From CBDCOD01 sp965219665 (GTDB lineage: Bacteria; Pseudomonadota; Gammaproteobacteria; CAKMZV01): a stretch of DNA of 42,897 nt. Under the pieces are notes generated by a model that was not told the DNA's origin, ran no database searches, and was given only the letters and a program-made list of their open reading frames with translations. Location: NCBI GenBank assembly GCA_965219665.1, contig CBDCOD010000005.1:1-42897 (forward strand), given 5' to 3'. Positions 25,613-34,320 of this stretch are shown here, piece after piece; the stretch's first letter is position 1, and the number at the start of each line of letters is the position of its first letter. The translations under genes and the position numbers were made by a program.

Positions 25613-27493
25613 ATGCTGATTCATGTGCAAGATGTATCCGTGCGTTTTAGCCAGCAATGGCTACTAAAAGATGTCAATCTGAGTATTTTATCAGGGCAAC
25701 GCATCTGCATAGTAGGGCGCAATGGTGCTGGCAAATCCACCTTGCTTAGGCTACTGATTGGTGACCTTGACCCTTCTGCTGGAGAAGTACGTTATCAATC
25801 GCAGTTGCGAATGAGCATCTTGGAGCAATCTCTCCCTCAAAATATCTCATCTACTATTGCCGAATTTGTTCGTGAAGGACTAGCCGCTCAGGCAGAACGC
25901 TTAGCTCGTTTTCAGGCATTAGGAAAGGAAGCCTCTGAGAATGAGATAGCAAATTTACAGGCTCAAATTGAAGCGGGAGGAGGCTGGAGTTTAGATACAC
26001 AGATTAAGCAAACTTGTAGTATGTTAGGCTTGCAGGGAGATTGGAATATGAGCCAATTGTCTGGGGGATGGTTACGCCGCGCAGCGTTAGCAAAAGCCTT
26101 AGTTAGTAAACCGCAAGTGCTCCTATTAGATGAACCTACCAACCATTTGGATATTCACACTATTGAATGGTTAGAGAAACAGATACTACACTATAAAGGG
26201 ACTGTCATATTTATCACCCATGACCGTCGTTTTTTAGAAAAAATGGCAACGGAGATTTTTGATATAGATCGCAGCAGGGTGTCGCATTTCACTATGGGCT
26301 ATCAGCGATATTTAGAGCAAAAAGCAGAGCAAATTGCTGTAGAAACTGCTCATGCAGTCGCTTTTGATAAAAAAGTAGATCAGGAACAAGAATGGATGCG
26401 CAAAGGAATTAAAGCAAGGGGAACGCGTAATACTGGGCGTCAGCGTGCTTTTGAGAAGATGAAAGAAGAGCAGGCAATCCGTATGAAAGTACAGCCCTCT
26501 GCTAGCTTCAAAATAGCAGAAGCTGGTGTATCAGGGCGTAAGGTTATAGAAGCTTTTAACCTGAGCGCTGTTTTTTCTGGGGAAGTATTATTTGAAGGAC
26601 TTGATGTGCGTATCGGGCGCGGAGATAAGATTGGCATTGTTGGCAATAATGGGGTTGGGAAAAGCACCTTACTGCGTATGCTGTTACAACAATTACCACC
26701 TCAAAAAGGCGTAGTCAAAATGGGCACAAATTTAGAGATGGGCTACTTTAGCCAAGCACAAGAGTTACCGTATCCTGATAAAAGTGTTGCTTATAACGTC
26801 AATGATGGTAATGATTACATTGACTATGGAAAAGGCAAAACACACGTGGTCGGTTACCTTAAAAAATTCTTGTTTTCTGCTGATAAATCCTTAGATAGTG
26901 CGCGGCTACTTTCTGGCGGTGAGAAAAACCGCCTGCTGTTAGCAAGGCTATTTGCACATCCTACCAATGTATTAGTGTTGGATGAACCCACTAATGACTT
27001 GGACATGCAGATGTTAGAAATTTTAGAGCAGCAACTCAAAATATGGCAGGGTACGCTACTGGTTGTTAGTCATGATCGTCAATTTTTAGATGCTGTAGTG
27101 GATAAGATGCTCATTTTTGAGGCAGATGGTAACTTAAAAGTACACGTAGGCGGATATAGCGATTGGGAGAAAAAAGGGCACGGCTTACGCGTCAGTGCTA
27201 AAGAGAAATTGCGTGCTGCTCCTCAGAAAAATGAAAAGGGAGCAACTAAGTCCACTAATCCACCTAAGAAGCTTAGTTATAAATTACAGCGCCTATATGA
27301 TCAGTTGCCTCGAGAAATAGAAGCACTAGAATACGCCATTACGGACATTAGCAAACAAATCAGTGAAGCAGCTTTTCATGAGAAAAGTTACGCTGAGCAG
27401 CAAAAAATATTAGACGTGCTAAGCGTTCAGCAAAATACGTTAGAAGAGAAGGAGCAGCGTTGGTTAGAAATTGCAGAGCAAGTACAGGATTGA
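25613..27493 (+). CDS. uup: ABC-F ATPase Uup
   Basis: This 626-aa soluble protein has two ABC ATPase domains and no membrane part. Walker A motifs are GRNGAGKST (about 36-44) and GNNGVGKST; signatures are LSGGW and LSGGE, and both DEPTN Walker B/switch regions are present. The LSGGW signature and the C-terminal coiled-coil domain (about 555-626, KLSYKLQRLYDQLPREIEALE) are typical of Uup, which binds DNA and branched structures and is linked to transposon excision and ribosome function. It starts 35 nt after lspA with an AAGGAG rather far upstream, so the start is slightly uncertain. It converges on grxD with only 22 nt between and no clear terminator. Confidence 0.95.
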   Translation: MLIHVQDVSVRFSQQWLLKDVNLSILSGQRICIVGRNGAGKSTLLRLLIGDLDPSAGEVRYQSQLRMSILEQSLPQNISSTIAEFVREGLAAQAERLARFQALGKEASENEIANLQAQIEAGGGWSLDTQIKQTCSMLGLQGDWNMSQLSGGWLRRAALAKALVSKPQVLLLDEPTNHLDIHTIEWLEKQILHYKGTVIFITHDRRFLEKMATEIFDIDRSRVSHFTMGYQRYLEQKAEQIAVETAHAVAFDKKVDQEQEWMRKGIKARGTRNTGRQRAFEKMKEEQAIRMKVQPSASFKIAEAGVSGRKVIEAFNLSAVFSGEVLFEGLDVRIGRGDKIGIVGNNGVGKSTLLRMLLQQLPPQKGVVKMGTNLEMGYFSQAQELPYPDKSVAYNVNDGNDYIDYGKGKTHVVGYLKKFLFSADKSLDSARLLSGGEKNRLLLARLFAHPTNVLVLDEPTNDLDMQMLEILEQQLKIWQGTLLVVSHDRQFLDAVVDKMLIFEADGNLKVHVGGYSDWEKKGHGLRVSAKEKLRAAPQKNEKGATKSTNPPKKLSYKLQRLYDQLPREIEALEYAITDISKQISEAAFHEKSYAEQQKILDVLSVQQNTLEEKEQRWLEIAEQVQD

Positions 27494-27515
27494 TTCTGCA
27501 CTTTATACCAGCTAC

Positions 27516-27839
27516 TTAGGTTTGCTTCAGTAACTCTTTGAGTTCGCCTTTTTCGGCTAATTCAATCACAATATCACCACCACCGATGAGCTCGCCATTG
27601 ACGTATATTTGTGGGAAAGTAGGCCAGTTAGCATAAGCAGGTAGGTGCTCAAAAATATTGGGATCTGCTAATACATCAACATAAGCAAAAGGTTCACCAG
27701 TCCCAACCAGTGCTTGTGCTGCACGAGCTGAAAATCCACATGAAGGTAATTGTGGTGAACCCTTCATATAAATCACAACCGTGTTGTTTTTAACTTGTTC
27801 TTCTATACGTTTTAGCGTTGTTTCAGCGGAGTTGTCCAT
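27516..27839 (-). CDS. grxD: Monothiol glutaredoxin (Grx4 type)
   Basis: The 107-aa product carries the active site C34-G-F-S (PSCGFSARA) and the family run MKGSP, followed by NWPTFPQIYVNGELIGGGDI. Monothiol CGFS glutaredoxins carry [2Fe-2S] clusters with glutathione and deliver them to apoproteins, often with BolA. The E. coli GGCD is GGGD here, a tolerated change. The frame is open 25 codons upstream, but homology begins at MDNSAETTLKR, so I use that ATG, although its ribosome site is weak. Confidence 0.95.
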   Translation of the reverse strand: MDNSAETTLKRIEEQVKNNTVVIYMKGSPQLPSCGFSARAAQALVGTGEPFAYVDVLADPNIFEHLPAYANWPTFPQIYVNGELIGGGDIVIELAEKGELKELLKQT

Positions 27840-27981
27840 AGGGATAGAATAGGTTTGAAAATTAAAGTTTATTATATCATCTACGCATGACAAATTGTCA
27901 TACGGCTGTTCCAAATATCAGAGTGCAACAGTCTATCCTTTCCATTCCATTCCGCATGAAGCAACTGAGGTGGCAAAATAG

Positions 27982-28003
27982 ATGCTGTAAATGCGCGCAG
28001 CAT
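27982..28003 (-). terminator. Weak hairpin after the MBL-fold gene
   Basis: ATGCTG and CAGCAT pair around a 10-nt loop 39 nt after the stop of the MBL-fold gene, followed on the minus strand by CTATTTTG. The U-tract is short, so termination would be partial. Confidence 0.3.
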
Positions 28004-28041
28004 GATAATATGTTGGAATCAGTAGATAGCCCTATTAAACG

Positions 28042-28917
28042 CTAACGACTATCAACGAGGCTTTGAGGCGCGCTCAAAGGTACTTTATAGTAATATTGAT
28101 TATTCGTTTCTGGCGCGCCGATATGCCCTGAACGCAGATTGATTTGGATAGAGGGATAGAGGTAGCGTGGTACATCAGATGCATCATTTTTCTGCTCACG
28201 ATCGCGTATATACTGCTCTGCGGGCGTGTCTCCTTTAATCATAATATTTGAGGACTTTTCTTTGCCAATCGTGCTTTCGCAGTGCGGCAAAAGTCCTTCA
28301 GGTGGGTAATCGTGACCAACAAAAACGCGCGTGCTATTGGGGAATGCATACAGGCGTTGAATGGAGGCGTACATATCGCTGGACGAACCGCCGGGGAAAT
28401 CTGTTCGGGCAGTTCCTGCATAAGGCATAAAAATAGTATCGCCTACAAATAGGGCGTCATCAATGATATAAGTAAGACAGGCGGGTGTATGACCAGGTGT
28501 GTGCATGACGGTAACTTTTAGGTTGCCAATCTGGAAAGTATCCCCATCATTAAAGAGCTGTTCAAACTGAATACCGTTATCAGGTGTGTCATTGGTGGTA
28601 TTGAGAATAGGGATCCACGTTCTAAGTACGCCGACAATATTAGAACCAATGGCGGTAGTTCCCCCTAATACGTTTTTGAGGTAAGCCGATGCGGTGACAT
28701 GGTCAGCATGTATGTGGGTTTCTAAGATCCATTGAACGCTTAAGTTGTTTTGCTTAACATAATCAACAATCGTATCCGCAAACTCATGTGTTAATTTGCC
28801 TGCGCTCATGTCAAAGTTGAGCACGGAATCAAGAATAGCGCACTGCTTTGTTTCTGGGCAGGCTATAACGTAGGAATAAGTTGACGTATCTGACTCAAAA
28901 AAAGGCTTAACAAGCAC
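28042..28917 (-). CDS. MBL-fold hydrolase, persulfide dioxygenase-like (Blh/ETHE1 type)
   Basis: The 291-aa protein is a metallo-beta-lactamase-fold enzyme. H68-x-H70-x-D72-H73 (THIHADH), the HTPGHTP motif, FVGDTIF and VFVGHDYPP give the metal site. The long C-terminal part with YIRDREQKND and YPSIQINLRSG is typical of Blh-type sulfur dioxygenases, which oxidise glutathione persulfide to sulfite. Translation starts at GTG, 3 nt after the stop of the rhodanese gene, with which it forms a two-gene operon. A glyoxalase II role is less likely given the rhodanese partner and the C-terminal extension. Confidence 0.88.
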   Translation of the reverse strand: MLVKPFFESDTSTYSYVIACPETKQCAILDSVLNFDMSAGKLTHEFADTIVDYVKQNNLSVQWILETHIHADHVTASAYLKNVLGGTTAIGSNIVGVLRTWIPILNTTNDTPDNGIQFEQLFNDGDTFQIGNLKVTVMHTPGHTPACLTYIIDDALFVGDTIFMPYAGTARTDFPGGSSSDMYASIQRLYAFPNSTRVFVGHDYPPEGLLPHCESTIGKEKSSNIMIKGDTPAEQYIRDREQKNDASDVPRYLYPSIQINLRSGHIGAPETNNQYYYKVPLSAPQSLVDSR

Positions 28918-28920
28918 AAG

Positions 28921-29439
28921 CTAAGCTCTATTCCAAGGCATGATGCTGAGCAAACGTATCATAGCGCAAAACCCAGTCAACCCTGCAACCAATAAACCCG
29001 CGCCTACTAAGGCGGCCAAGCCATACCAGGCTGGATGTACTTGAGAGCCCAAAACAACACCAATTAACGCCATGCTGCCTGCCACAATTTGCATTTGCCT
29101 ATCTAAGGGTAGAACTTTTCTTTCTGAGAGAACGGTTTCTAAATCAGCATCCTTCCATGCCTGCAATCCGCCTTTTAAGAGAATGATATTGCCTAATTCA
29201 GCAATTTTTATACAGGCTTGCTCTGCTCTTCTACCAGATTGGCAAGAGATAATCAGCATTTTGTTTTTAGCTTGATCAGCCACTGTATCTAAGGCGATTT
29301 TGGATAGTGGAATATTCGTGGTACATAACGTAATGCGTTCACTGTTAAACTCACCTGGTTCGCGTACATCAATAATGATGGCTTTATCATCTTCAACGAG
29401 TTGTTGAGCCTCTATGGCAGTAATGGATTGATAAGTCAT
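28921..29439 (-). CDS. Rhodanese-domain protein with DUF2892 membrane tail
   Basis: The 172-aa protein joins an N-terminal rhodanese domain, with active Cys66 in the loop ISCQSGRRA, to a C-terminal two-helix membrane segment (about 118-165) of the DUF2892 type. It should carry sulfane sulfur near the inner membrane and hand it to the dioxygenase encoded directly downstream. The frame is open to 29463, but AGGAG lies 8 nt before the ATG used here. Similar gene pairs belong to BigR/SqrR-type sulfide-responsive operons; no regulator of that type is in the window. Confidence 0.9.
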   Translation of the reverse strand: MTYQSITAIEAQQLVEDDKAIIIDVREPGEFNSERITLCTTNIPLSKIALDTVADQAKNKMLIISCQSGRRAEQACIKIAELGNIILLKGGLQAWKDADLETVLSERKVLPLDRQMQIVAGSMALIGVVLGSQVHPAWYGLAALVGAGLLVAGLTGFCAMIRLLSIMPWNRA

Positions 29440-29521
29440 GGCAGTATCTCCTGTATCTGACAAAGCCTTATGCTGGGCATAAGCTTATAAATATCTAATA
29501 AAAAGAAAAATATATACAAAT

Positions 29522-29552
29522 ATTATATAGGAATAAATGTCGCCTTATTCAA
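29522..29552 (-). promoter_or_regulatory. Predicted promoter of the rhodanese-MBL operon
   Basis: On the minus strand TTGAAT (29552-29547) is followed after 17-19 nt by overlapping -10 candidates TATATA/TATAAT. The following AT-rich stretch (ATATTTGTATATATT) is a rough palindrome, which could be the site of a sulfide-sensing repressor. A small hairpin (CTTATGC/GCATAAG, 29467-29483) lies in the leader. Confidence 0.4.
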
Positions 29553-29583
29553 GAATTTGGTGCGCATAGTGGCGTGTTAGCGC

Positions 29584-32500
29584 TTATGAAGACGCTATAT
29601 TTTGTAAGGAACGGACAGTAGTGTACGGGTTATTCTGCATAGCAGAAAGCATAGCAAATGCACCGCTTACTGTAGTAGTATACGGTACTCTATTGACTAA
29701 AGCACTGCGCCTAATGGTATAAGAGTCCTGAGCGGAGCGAACATCTGCTGTTGTGTTGATGATGAAGTCAATTTCCCCATTTTTGATGGCATCAACAATA
29801 CTGGGCTGCCCTTCATAGACTTTATAGACAAATTGCACTTCTGTAATGCCTGCTTCATTTAGTGTTCTGAGTGTGCCGCGGGTTGCAAGCAGAGAAAACC
29901 CTTGCTTAAGCAAAGCGCGTGCTAAAGGCGCTGCATGATGTCTATTTTTTTTGTTAAGGCTTAGAGCAGCCACGCCAGCAGTTGGTATATTGCAGCCAGC
30001 AGCAGCACTCGCTTTAGAAAAAGCTTCACTAAAGTTACTACCAATCCCCATGACTTCCCCAGTCGATCGCATTTCTGGACCGAGTAAGGGATCAACATTG
30101 TTGAATTTTATAAAGGGAAATACGGACTCTTTAACATAGGAATATTGTAAAAATGGCAGTGGCACTTTTTGTGACCTAAGATCCATTCCTGCCATGCATA
30201 ATGCGGCAATTTTTGCCCAAGGCACCCCAGTTGCTTTGGATACAAACGGTACGGTACGTGAAGCCCGTGGATTAACTTCTAATACAAAAATATTTTCATT
30301 TTGCACAGCAAACTGCACATTCATCAAGCCGATGACACCCAATGCCTTACTCATAGCAATCGTTTGTTGCTCAATTTTAGTTATAATTTCTTGCGGTATG
30401 CTATGTGGCGGTAAGCAGCAGGCAGAGTCACCAGAGTGAATACCTGCTTGTTCAATATGCTCCATCACGCCTGCAATAATAACCTCTTCGCCATCTGAAA
30501 CCGCATCAACATCTAACTCAATAGCATCACTTAAGAAGTGGTCTAACAGAACAGGGGATTCGTTAGACACTTGCACTGCCCTTTGCATATAGTGCTGCAA
30601 CTGCTCATTGTCATAGACAATTTCCATCGCTCTGCCACCTAAAACATATGAAGGGCGTACTACTAACGGATAACCAATTTCTTCTGCTTGGTCCAAGGCG
30701 CTTGCAGTGCTGCGAGCTGTTCGATTTGGTGGTTGCAGTAATTGTAGTTTTTGCAGTAGTGCTTGAAAATGCTCACGATCCTCTGCTTGATCAATTGCTT
30801 GGGAGGGCGTGCCAATAATGGGAATGCCTAGCTCATCTAAGCCTTTTGCTAATTTAAGCGGGGTTTGCCCACCATAATGCACAATGACACCAAAAGGCTT
30901 CTCTGTATGGACAATGGAGACGACATGCTCTAAGGTAAGGGGTTCAAAATATAGGCGATCTGAAGTATCATAATCTGTAGAGACCGTTTCAGGGTTACAG
31001 TTAACCATGATGGTTTCAAAACCTTTTTCACGAAGTGCTAAGGCTGCATGCACACAGCAATAGTCAAACTCAATGCCTTGCCCAATACGGTTGGGTCCAC
31101 CGCCAAGAATGATGATTTTACGCTTGTCAGAAGGCTTGCTCTCGCACTCCTGCTCGTAGGTGGAATAAAGATAGGCAGTAGAGGTATTGAACTCTGCAGC
31201 ACAGGTATCTACACGCTTAAAAACGGGCAAAACATCCCATTTCAGACGTAATTTTGTAACATCTTCTTCTTCTATGTGTAGCAGAGATGCTATGCGTTTA
31301 TCAGAAAACCCATGCCGTTTTAGTTGTAGCAATCGGTCGGCATCTAACGAGGCAATGCCGCATTCAGATAATTCAGTCTCATGGTCAATCAGCTCCTTGA
31401 TTTGATGTAGAAACCACGGGTCAATTTTACAGGAATCAAAGATAGTATCAAAATCAAGCCCAATTCTGAACGCATCTGCAACGTACCATAGACGTGATGG
31501 ACCTGGTGTAATCAGCTCACGTAAGCAACGAGAGCGCTTATCCTCGTCGGATATAGAGCGTGTGCTGATAATCTCATCTAAACCGCTCTTGTCAATTTCC
31601 AAACCACAAAGTGCTTTTTGTAAAGACTCCTTAAAGGTACGTCCAATTGCCATGGTCTCACCAACAGATTTCATTTGCGTAGTGAGTCTGTTATCTGCAT
31701 TAGGGAACTTCTCAAAGGCAAAGCGAGGTACTTTGGTGACGACATAGTCTAAAGTCGGCTCAAAAGAAGCAGGTGTTGCGCCATCAGTGATATCATTTTT
31801 GAGCTCATCTAAGGTATAACCAACTGCCAGTTTAGCGGCAATTTTTGCAATAGGAAAGCCAGTTGCTTTGGATGCCAAAGCAGAAGAGCGTGAAACACGC
31901 GGGTTCATCTCAATGACAATAATACGCCCATTATCTGGATTAACAGCGAACTGTACATTAGATCCGCCTGTATCTACGCCAATTTCTTGTAAGACTGCAA
32001 TAGAGGCATTACGCAGCAGTTGATATTCCTTGTCTGTCAAGGTCTGTGCAGGTGCAACTGTAATAGAATCGCCCGTATGTACCCCCATAGGGTCTAAATT
32101 TTCAATAGAGCAGACGATAATACAATTGTCATTTCGGTCACGTACTACTTCCATCTCATACTCTTTCCAGCCTAATAATGACTCTTCAATCAATAACTCT
32201 GATGTAGGTGATAAGTCTAAGCCGTGTTGACAAATATTCTCAAACTCTTCATGATTATAAGCAATGCCGCCACCCGTTCCGCCCAACGTAAAAGAAGGGC
32301 GAATGACAGCCGGATAACCTATGCTCTTTTGTGCTTCCCACGCGTCACTCATACTGTGAGCTATTTGTGAGCGTGCAGATTCTAAGCCGATTTTCTCCAT
32401 TGCACTTCGAAACCGCTGGCGATCCTCTGCTTTATCAATTGCATCAGGAGATGCACCTATAAACTCGCAACTATGACGCTCTAAAACCCCTTCACGTACC

Positions 32501-32805
32501 AAATCCAAAGCACAATTGAGTGCAGTTTGTCCGCCCATAGTAGGCAAGATAGCATCAGGTTTTTCTATGCTAATAATACGCTCTACAGCTTCCCAGTGAA
32601 TAGGCTCAATATACGTTGCATCTGCTAACTCAGGGTCAGTCATGATAGTAGCGGGGTTAGAGTTGATCAGAATGACACGAAAACCTTCTTCGCGTAGGCT
32701 TTTACAAGCCTGTGCCCCTGAATAGTCAAACTCACATGCTTGCCCAATAATAATAGGACCTGCACCGATGACTAATATAGATTGAATGTCGTTGCGCTTA
32801 GGCAT
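29584..32805 (-). CDS. carB: Carbamoyl-phosphate synthase large subunit
   Basis: This 1073-aa subunit makes carbamoyl phosphate from bicarbonate, ATP and ammonia channelled from CarA, feeding arginine and pyrimidine synthesis. Two homologous ATP-grasp halves are visible, each opening with a PIIIGQACEFDYSGAQ / PNRIGQGIEFDYCC type motif, with a helical oligomerisation part between and a C-terminal allosteric domain (about 935-1073). The length equals the E. coli protein. Its ATG overlaps the carA stop by one base (TAATG). Confidence 0.98.
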   Translation of the reverse strand: MPKRNDIQSILVIGAGPIIIGQACEFDYSGAQACKSLREEGFRVILINSNPATIMTDPELADATYIEPIHWEAVERIISIEKPDAILPTMGGQTALNCALDLVREGVLERHSCEFIGASPDAIDKAEDRQRFRSAMEKIGLESARSQIAHSMSDAWEAQKSIGYPAVIRPSFTLGGTGGGIAYNHEEFENICQHGLDLSPTSELLIEESLLGWKEYEMEVVRDRNDNCIIVCSIENLDPMGVHTGDSITVAPAQTLTDKEYQLLRNASIAVLQEIGVDTGGSNVQFAVNPDNGRIIVIEMNPRVSRSSALASKATGFPIAKIAAKLAVGYTLDELKNDITDGATPASFEPTLDYVVTKVPRFAFEKFPNADNRLTTQMKSVGETMAIGRTFKESLQKALCGLEIDKSGLDEIISTRSISDEDKRSRCLRELITPGPSRLWYVADAFRIGLDFDTIFDSCKIDPWFLHQIKELIDHETELSECGIASLDADRLLQLKRHGFSDKRIASLLHIEEEDVTKLRLKWDVLPVFKRVDTCAAEFNTSTAYLYSTYEQECESKPSDKRKIIILGGGPNRIGQGIEFDYCCVHAALALREKGFETIMVNCNPETVSTDYDTSDRLYFEPLTLEHVVSIVHTEKPFGVIVHYGGQTPLKLAKGLDELGIPIIGTPSQAIDQAEDREHFQALLQKLQLLQPPNRTARSTASALDQAEEIGYPLVVRPSYVLGGRAMEIVYDNEQLQHYMQRAVQVSNESPVLLDHFLSDAIELDVDAVSDGEEVIIAGVMEHIEQAGIHSGDSACCLPPHSIPQEIITKIEQQTIAMSKALGVIGLMNVQFAVQNENIFVLEVNPRASRTVPFVSKATGVPWAKIAALCMAGMDLRSQKVPLPFLQYSYVKESVFPFIKFNNVDPLLGPEMRSTGEVMGIGSNFSEAFSKASAAAGCNIPTAGVAALSLNKKNRHHAAPLARALLKQGFSLLATRGTLRTLNEAGITEVQFVYKVYEGQPSIVDAIKNGEIDFIINTTADVRSAQDSYTIRRSALVNRVPYTTTVSGAFAMLSAMQNNPYTTVRSLQNIASS

Positions 32806-33932
32806 TATTGATGTGTATCCATAAGTTGAGTAAAGCGATCAAATAAACTACAAATATCATGCGGTCCAGGACTCGCTTCTGGATGTCCTTGAAAACTAAA
32901 CGCAGGCAATGTTTTATGCTCAATGCCTTGAATAGTATTATCAAACAAAGAGCGATGGGTCACACTGAGGCAATCAGGCAAAGCCTCTTCACTCACAGTA
33001 AAGCCATGATTTTGGCTGGTAATGAAGGTACGTTTGCTCTGTAAACACTGCACAGGATGATTGATACCGTGATGCCCAAATTTCATTTTTTCAGTCTGTG
33101 CGCCATTAGCTAACGCTAATAGCTGATGCCCTAAGCAAATACCAAAAATAGGCATGCGTGTTTCTAACAGTTTTTCAATAGCGGCAATAGCATAACTACA
33201 AGGCTCAGGATCACCTGGACCATTGGATAGCATCACCCCATCTGGCTGCATTGCTAGCACCGAATCGGCAGATGTTCTGGCAGGGACAACATGCAATTCA
33301 CAGCCTCTGTCAGCCAATAATCTCAAAATATTATGCTTAACGCCAAAGTCATAAACGACCACTTTGTACCGTGTATCTTTTTTGGGCGAGGAGCCGCTTA
33401 AACGCCATGTGCCTTCTGACCACACATAAGGCTCACTACAACTAACATGTTGGGCCAAATCTTGCCCACTCAATGAGGGGTGGGCCTGAGCTTCCGCAAT
33501 CGCAGCTGCTTCATCGCAGTAGGTATCTCCTGACACAATGCATCCTGCGCAAGCACCATGCGTGCGTAAATGAATTGTAAGTGCACGAGTATCTATCTCA
33601 CTAATGCCCACTACACCTTGCTGCACCATCCAGTCGTGCAGTGAGGATTCTTGACGCCAATTATTGTAGGCTGCAGGGTAATCGCGAACAATCAGACCAG
33701 CAGTGTGGCAATGTGTAGATTCAACATCAGTACTATTAGCACCTGTGTTGCCAATGTGTGGATACGTCAATGTAACTATCTGGCGGCAATAAGAGGGGTC
33801 GCTCAGGATTTCCTGATAACCACTCATTCCCGTATTGAATATTACTTCGCCAACGCTCACCCCTTGTTTGCCAAGTGCTTTTCCATGAAAAACACGCCCA
33901 TCTGATAATGCTAATATTGCTGTAGTGCCCAC
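32805..33932 (-). CDS. carA: Carbamoyl-phosphate synthase small subunit
   Basis: The 375-aa glutaminase subunit supplies ammonia to CarB. The N-terminal domain (LSDGRVFHGKALG, FNTGMSGYQEILSDPSY) is followed by a class I amidotransferase domain with the nucleophile in FGICLGHQLLALA (near residue 265) and the His/Glu pair in GHPEAS (near 350). Translation starts at GTG (MGTTAILAL); the ATG slightly upstream is closed by a stop. No dapB neighbour is present, unlike in several gammaproteobacteria. Confidence 0.97.
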   Translation of the reverse strand: MGTTAILALSDGRVFHGKALGKQGVSVGEVIFNTGMSGYQEILSDPSYCRQIVTLTYPHIGNTGANSTDVESTHCHTAGLIVRDYPAAYNNWRQESSLHDWMVQQGVVGISEIDTRALTIHLRTHGACAGCIVSGDTYCDEAAAIAEAQAHPSLSGQDLAQHVSCSEPYVWSEGTWRLSGSSPKKDTRYKVVVYDFGVKHNILRLLADRGCELHVVPARTSADSVLAMQPDGVMLSNGPGDPEPCSYAIAAIEKLLETRMPIFGICLGHQLLALANGAQTEKMKFGHHGINHPVQCLQSKRTFITSQNHGFTVSEEALPDCLSVTHRSLFDNTIQGIEHKTLPAFSFQGHPEASPGPHDICSLFDRFTQLMDTHQ

Positions 33933-33974
33933 TCGCTAGCCCATGTTGTTTTTGCCTAGTTGGAATTGGGCGTG

Positions 33975-33980
33975 ATTATA
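33975..33980 (-). promoter_or_regulatory. Candidate -10 box of the carAB promoter
   Basis: A perfect TATAAT on the minus strand lies 42 nt before the carA GTG. The -35 region at 17 nt (TAATAT) is poor. Nothing else is evident in the 33981-34110 stretch apart from AT-rich sequence. Confidence 0.4.
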
Positions 33981-34110
33981 GCAGAGGACGCTTACTTATA
34001 TTACGCAATCGGGCAAACTCTATGCGCTCTTTAAGGTGGGTATTAACCTATGTTAATATATCACATCAAATGAAGAGTTATCATTTAAGAGAGGCGATTT
34101 TTGGGATAAA

Positions 34111-34266
34111 TTATTCTTGGGAAATGGAACCAAAATGGCTCTGCAATTCTTCCAGTGTGGGTTCTGTTGCTTCATTGCTATGCTGGCGGCTACCAGTTGT
34201 GCCACATGCAGTTAGGGAAGCGCTAATCAGTAGTAATGATAAGAGAAAAAATATTTTTTTTAGCAT
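34111..34266 (-). CDS. Small predicted lipoprotein (51 aa)
   Basis: A short frame encodes MLKKIFFLLSLLL, then I-S-A-S-L-T-A-C21 and an acidic 30-residue tail (EATEPTLEELQSHFGS). The KK start, hydrophobic core and L-T-A-C lipobox make a textbook lipoprotein signal. AGGA lies 7 nt before the chosen ATG; another ATG two codons upstream has no room for a ribosome site. It follows apbE by 54 nt on the same strand. The function is unknown; it is similar in size to LptM/YifL-like lipoproteins but lacks their GPLY motif. Confidence 0.7.
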   Translation of the reverse strand: MLKKIFFLLSLLLISASLTACGTTGSRQHSNEATEPTLEELQSHFGSISQE

Positions 34267-34320
34267 GGTCATATCCTAATTTAAAATTGTTAAATAGTAC
34301 ACGTTGTATTACACGCTTTT

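Noticed and set aside
27494..27515. Terminator between convergent uup and grxD
   Set aside because: The 22-nt gap has no stem-loop or T-run.
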